DNA of 31,776 bases, taken from the NCBI GenBank assembly GCA_020650975.1, contig JAIPMN010004007.1, forward strand, positions 1-31,776, written 5' to 3'. Of this stretch, positions 27,894-31,776 are shown in pieces (positions within the stretch are counted from its first letter, which is position 1; each line of letters opens with the position of its first letter). Under the pieces are notes generated by a model. That model was not told where the DNA came from, did not search any database, and worked only from the letters and a program-made list of their open reading frames with translations. The stretch comes from Apostichopus californicus (taxonomy: Eukaryota; Echinodermata; Holothuroidea; Aspidochirotida; Stichopodidae). The translations under genes were made by a program, and so were the position numbers.

Positions 27894-28536
27894 TTCAAAC
27901 ACTCTCAGAGTACTGACTTGAGAGATGATAAAGCAAAGTTTTGAGGAAAAGAAAATTTCACGGATAATTTGGTAGCAGACATACAAAGGTGTTTATTCAC
28001 CGAGTACAATTCTATCACAAAGCAAAGTTTTGCAAGAAACACTGTTATTGCTTGATAGTTTTGAGAGCAGAAATTCAGATGAAAACTGAAAATCGCAGCA
28101 GTGTTCTAGCACCAATGCTGGGCAAAGCCAAGACCAAATAGATTCTTCAAAGCCATGTGATGATTCCTGTATGACAGTAGAACCATCTTAGGAACATAAC
28201 ATATCAGTAATCTTTAGCATAAGAACTTCTGTCTCAATGTTGCCCCAGGGTATGAAATAATATGCAGCACAGCAATGTGTACTAAACATGTCATTAAGTC
28301 TTACAATAAAGAATGTAGTGTTTTCTATTATTTCAAGGCAACTGTTCGTATGTACGTTTGTTCGTATGTACGTTTTAAGCCCACTCCAAGCTTTCGTGCA
28401 AGGACTTGTACTTTCTCCAAATCTCTGCCATTATTTTACCAAAGATGTCGTAAGCCAAAAACCAGGGAATGTGCCGCATATCTATCGCAGAGTTATCTTT
28501 CCATTTGAGATATTTATCCGTAAAATGAACCACGGT
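27894..28536 (-). other. Probable 3' UTR/downstream flank of the minus-strand gene
   Basis: Follows the minus-strand stop at 28539-28537. A minus-strand AATAAA is at 27997-27992, about 540 bp after the stop. Beyond it lies the MITE. No frame on either strand is convincing; the + strand frames across 28288-28641 are shadows of the minus-strand exon. Confidence 0.4.
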
Positions 28537-28753
28537 TTACTTGGCGACCTTCTTGATCCATTCTTCGATACTTTCCACATCTGTTGCTTTCTCCTCCGAG
28601 CCCTTGCAGATACATTCCGTGAATTCCACCTTCATCGGTGACAACTGAGAAAATTCAAAGTTCTTCCCCTCTTTGCCGAGGAAATATTCCTTGGTCTGAC
28701 CGCTAGTGTCCGTTGAGTCCAGAGTGGCAGCCCTCGTTACTCGCAAAGTATTT
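28537..28753 (-). CDS. Terminal coding exon of an unrecognised minus-strand gene
   Basis: Read on the minus strand, the acceptor ttattttttccgtag is followed by one base completing an Arg codon, then 71 codons and TAA (28539-28537). The peptide runs NTLRVTRAATLDSTDTSGQT, KEYFLGKEGKNFEFSQLSPM, KVEFTECICKGSEEKATDVE, SIEEWIKKVAK. Its codon use is richer in C and G at third positions than the surroundings, as expected of a real exon. It looks like the C-terminal end of a small globular cytosolic protein (alternating strand-like stretch, then an amphipathic helix). I do not recognise the family. The gene is convergent with RapGAP, and its upstream exons lie to the right. Confidence 0.75.
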
Positions 28754-29112
28754 CTACGGAAAAAATAAGAGAACAGGAAACAAATTTGATTGTCCTTCTT
28801 GTGAGGTTAAAGGGAATGCCACAATAATTATAAACTTATTATTATGACCAAAGTGACTTGCTGGGCATTTTACTTGCAGTTCTGCAGTATTTTGTCGAAA
28901 ATTTAACATGGTTAAACTAGCTTTCAAACTACCACAGTCCCTCCTAGCTTTTTCAACAGAGTTTAATCGGCAAAGTTATCAATAAACTTGATAAGAGCCT
29001 TTCATACTACTAAAGTAAAGTTCACACTTTCTGAGCCCTTGTGAGACTGAACATGGTTTGATCATTTAATAGTTCAAAGAAGTCTACCAGCTGAAAGGAT
29101 TTACCTTTTTAC
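28754..29112. other. Intron of the minus-strand gene
   Basis: Unique AT-rich sequence between the 32-bp exon and the terminal exon. No further feature seen. Confidence 0.5.
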
Positions 29113-29144
29113 CTCTTCAAATCTGCCACGGAAGTATCGCAGAC
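29113..29144 (-). CDS. Candidate 32-bp microexon of the minus-strand gene
   Basis: On the minus strand the acceptor ctagcctattgtcag is followed by 32 bp (VCDTSVADLK plus AG) and the donor gtaaaa. The two leftover bases join the first base of the 28753 exon to make AGA (Arg), giving SVADLKRNTLRVTRAATLD. The phase fit and usable splice sites support it; its small size lowers confidence. Confidence 0.5.
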
Positions 29145-29397
29145 CTGACAATAGGCTAGAAATATTAGTCCTGCCTACAAACTATGCTAGAGAGTCAAGT
29201 AACGGCTAGCTTAGATTGCAAGAAAAGATTTTTGCAGCAACTGTCAGCTCTACACTAATTGACTTGGTGTTGCATGGTAAAATGGCATGGGAAAGGGGGA
29301 ATATATTTCCCACCTCAACCTTGTCATGTTTGATTTGGTCTCTGCAAGCAACAATTCAGAAAAGAATTATCTTTTTTTTGGAACTCTGTTTACTCAG

Positions 29398-31776
29398 AAA
29401 TGGTAAACCTTACTAAAACAGCATGAATGTGTCAGCAAATGATATGTTATTTAAAATAACAGCTAAACAGGATGAATGTGTCAACAAGTTTAAAACCTGA
29501 ACATACAGCTGAACAGAATTAATGTGTTAGCAAATGGTATGTTAACTACAGTAAACATAACAGCTAAACAAATGGTATGTTACCTACAGTAAACATAACA
29601 GCTAAACAGGATGAATGTGCTATCAAATGGTATGTTAACTAAACATAACAGCTAAACAGGATGAATGTACCAGCAAATGGTATGTTAACTAAACATAACA
29701 GCTAAACAGGATGAATGTGCCATCAAATGGTATGTTAACTAAACATAACAGCTAAACAGGATGAATGTACCAGCAAATGGTATGTTAACTAAACATAACA
29801 GCTAAACAGGATGAATGTGTCAGTAAATGGTATGTTAACTAAACATAACAGCTAAACAGGATGAATGTGCCAGTAAATGGTATGTTAACTAAACATAACA
29901 GCTAAACAGGATGAATGTGCCATCAAATGGTATGTTAACTAAACATAACAGCTAAACAGGATGAATGTGCCATCAAATGGTATGTTACCTAAAACATAAC
30001 AGCCAAACAGGATGAATGTGCAATCAAATGGTATGTTACCTAAACATGACAGCTAAACAGGATGAATGTGTCAGTAAATGGTATGTTAACTAAATATAAC
30101 AGCTAAACAGGATGAATATGCCATCAAATGGTATGTTACCTAAACATAACAGCTAAACATGATGAATGTGTTAGCAAATGGTATGTTAACTAAACATAAC
30201 AGCTAAACAGGGTGAATGTGCCAGCAAATGGTATGTTACCTAAACATAACAGCTAAACAGGATGAATGTGCCATCAAATGGTATGTTACCTAAACAGGAT
30301 GAATGTGTCAGTAAATGGTATGTTAACTACAGTAAACATAACAGCTAAACATGATGAATGTGTTAGCAAATGGTATGTTAACTAAACATAACAGCTAAAC
30401 AGGATGAATGTGCCAGCAAATGGTATGTTAATTAAACATAACAGCTAAACAGGATGAATGTGCCATCAAATGGTATGTTACCTAAACAGGATGAATGTGT
30501 CAGTAAATGGTATGTTAACTACAGTAAACATAACAGCTAAACAGGGTGAATGTGCCATCAAATGGTATGTTAACTAAACATAACAGCTAAACAGGATGAA
30601 TGTGCCATCAAATGGTATGTTAACTAAACATAACAGCTTAACAGGATGAATGTGCCAGCAAATGGTATGTTACCTAAACATAACAGCTAAACAGGATGAA
30701 TGTGCCAGCAAATGGTATGTTAACTAAACATAACAGCTAAACAGGATGAATGTGCCATTAAATGGTATGTTAACTAAACATAACAGCTAAACAGGATGAA
30801 TGTGCCATCAAATGGTATGTTACATAAACATGATGAATGTGTCAGTAAATGGTATGTTAACTACAGTAAACATAACAGCTAAACAGGATGAATGTGTTAC
30901 CAAATGGTATATTACATAAACATAACAGCTAAACAGGATGAATGTGCCATCAAATGGTATGTTAACTAAACATAACAGCTAAACAGGATGAATGTGCCAT
31001 CAAATGGTATGTTAACTAAACATAACAGCTAAACAGGATGAATGTGTTAGCAAATGGTATGTTACCTAAACATAACAGCTAAACAGGATGAAAGTGCCAT
31101 CAAATGGTATGTTACCTAAACATAACAGCTAAACAGGATGAAAGTGCCATCAAATGGTATGTTAACTAAACATAACAGCTAAACAGGGTGAATGTGAAAG
31201 CAAATGGTATGTTAACTAAACATAACAGCTAAACAGGATGAATGTGTCAGTAAATGGTAAACATAAACATAACAGCTAAACAGGGTGAATGTGCCAGCAA
31301 ATGGTATGTTAACAAAACATGATGAATGTGTCAGTAAATGGAATGTTAACTACAGTAAACATAACAGCTAAACAGGATGAATGTGTTACCAAATGGTATG
31401 TTACCTAAACAAAACAGCTAAACAGGATGAATGTACCAGCAAATGGTATGTTAACTAAACATAACAGCTAAACAGGATGAATGAGTCAGTAAATGGTATG
31501 TTAACTAAACATAACAGCTAAACAGGATGAATGCGCCAGTAAATGGTATGTTAACTAAACATAACAGCTAAACAGGATGAATGTGTCAGTAAGTAGTAAA
31601 CATAAACATAACAGCTAAACAGGGTGAATGTGTTAGCAAATGGTATGTTAACTAAACATAACAGCTTAACAGGATGAATGCGCCAGTAAATGGTATGTTA
31701 ACTAAACATAACAGCTAAACAGGATGAATGTGTCAGTAAGTAGTAAACATAAACATAACAGCTAAACAGGGTGAAT
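29398..31776. repeat. 50-bp minisatellite, about 47 units, running off the window edge
   Basis: Unit: AAACATAACAGCTAAACAGG, then ATGAATGTGCCATCAAATGG, then TATGTTAACT (50 bp). Units differ mainly at tgccatca / tgccagca / tgtcagta / tgttagca and ttaact / ttacct. Some units are shortened and some carry an extra ACAG in aactacagtaaac. Fifty is not a multiple of three and the frames contain stops, so it is not coding. The first units (29398-29590) are the most diverged. The array lies in what would be an intron or 5' side of the minus-strand gene. Confidence 0.97.

Noticed and set aside
28288-28641. Plus-strand ORF of 117 residues
   Set aside because: It overlaps antisense the well-supported minus-strand terminal exon and has no other support.
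29398-31776. Regular 50-bp repeats as a CRISPR array
   Set aside because: There are no unique spacers: the whole 50 bp repeats with point variants, in a eukaryotic intron-rich context. It is a minisatellite.
1-31776. Retroviral, LTR or Polinton-like elements
   Set aside because: No reverse transcriptase, integrase, capsid or LTR-pair signal was seen; the mobile DNA here is SINE- and MITE-type only.

Overview
The window is eukaryotic genomic DNA: AT-rich, intron-rich, and crowded with SINEs, MITEs and minisatellites. One gene dominates it, a Rap1 GTPase-activating protein (RAP1GAP type) on the + strand. Fifteen exons can be joined without a phase conflict from 3024 to the stop codon at 23755-23757, giving the C-terminal 602 residues. 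The 5' exons (start codon and any GoLoco motif) lie left of the window or were not recognised. The exon series, the tRNA-derived SINEs with a V-SINE-like core, and the base composition suggest an invertebrate deuterostome, perhaps an echinoderm. That assignment is an inference and is not secure.

Layout. 1-3023: mostly empty, with one candidate minus-strand exon (331-505), a degenerate tandem repeat and a pyrimidine tract. 3024-13508: exons for the dimerisation and GAP domains, including the asparagine thumb, with an intact-ended hAT-type MITE, a death-fold-like orphan ORF and a TTAA-flanked MITE in the introns. 13427-20995: serine-rich linker exons, in introns that hold an assembly-gap duplication, a 17-bp minisatellite, a remarkable chain of inverted repeats and a duplicated 0.28-kb repeat. 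20996-23595: a tandemly amplified tRNA-type SINE and a second SINE ending about 26 bp before the last exon. 22977-23757: a C-terminal coiled coil and a short basic tail, whose coding end is duplicated just after the stop.

23758-28536 is the 3' side of the gene. It contains an unrecognised coding-like ORF (25507-25752) and a second, inverted copy of the TTAA MITE. At 28537-29144 lie the last two exons of an unrecognised gene on the minus strand, convergent with the RapGAP gene. From about 29398 to the window edge is a 50-bp minisatellite of about 47 units with higher-order structure.

Functionally, the only clear role is switching off Rap1 by GTP hydrolysis. I found no new multi-gene system. 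The most unusual material is the hairpin chain at 18212-18985, the tandem SINE array, the symmetric-phase orphan exon candidate in the GAP gene, and the duplicated C-terminal coding tail.
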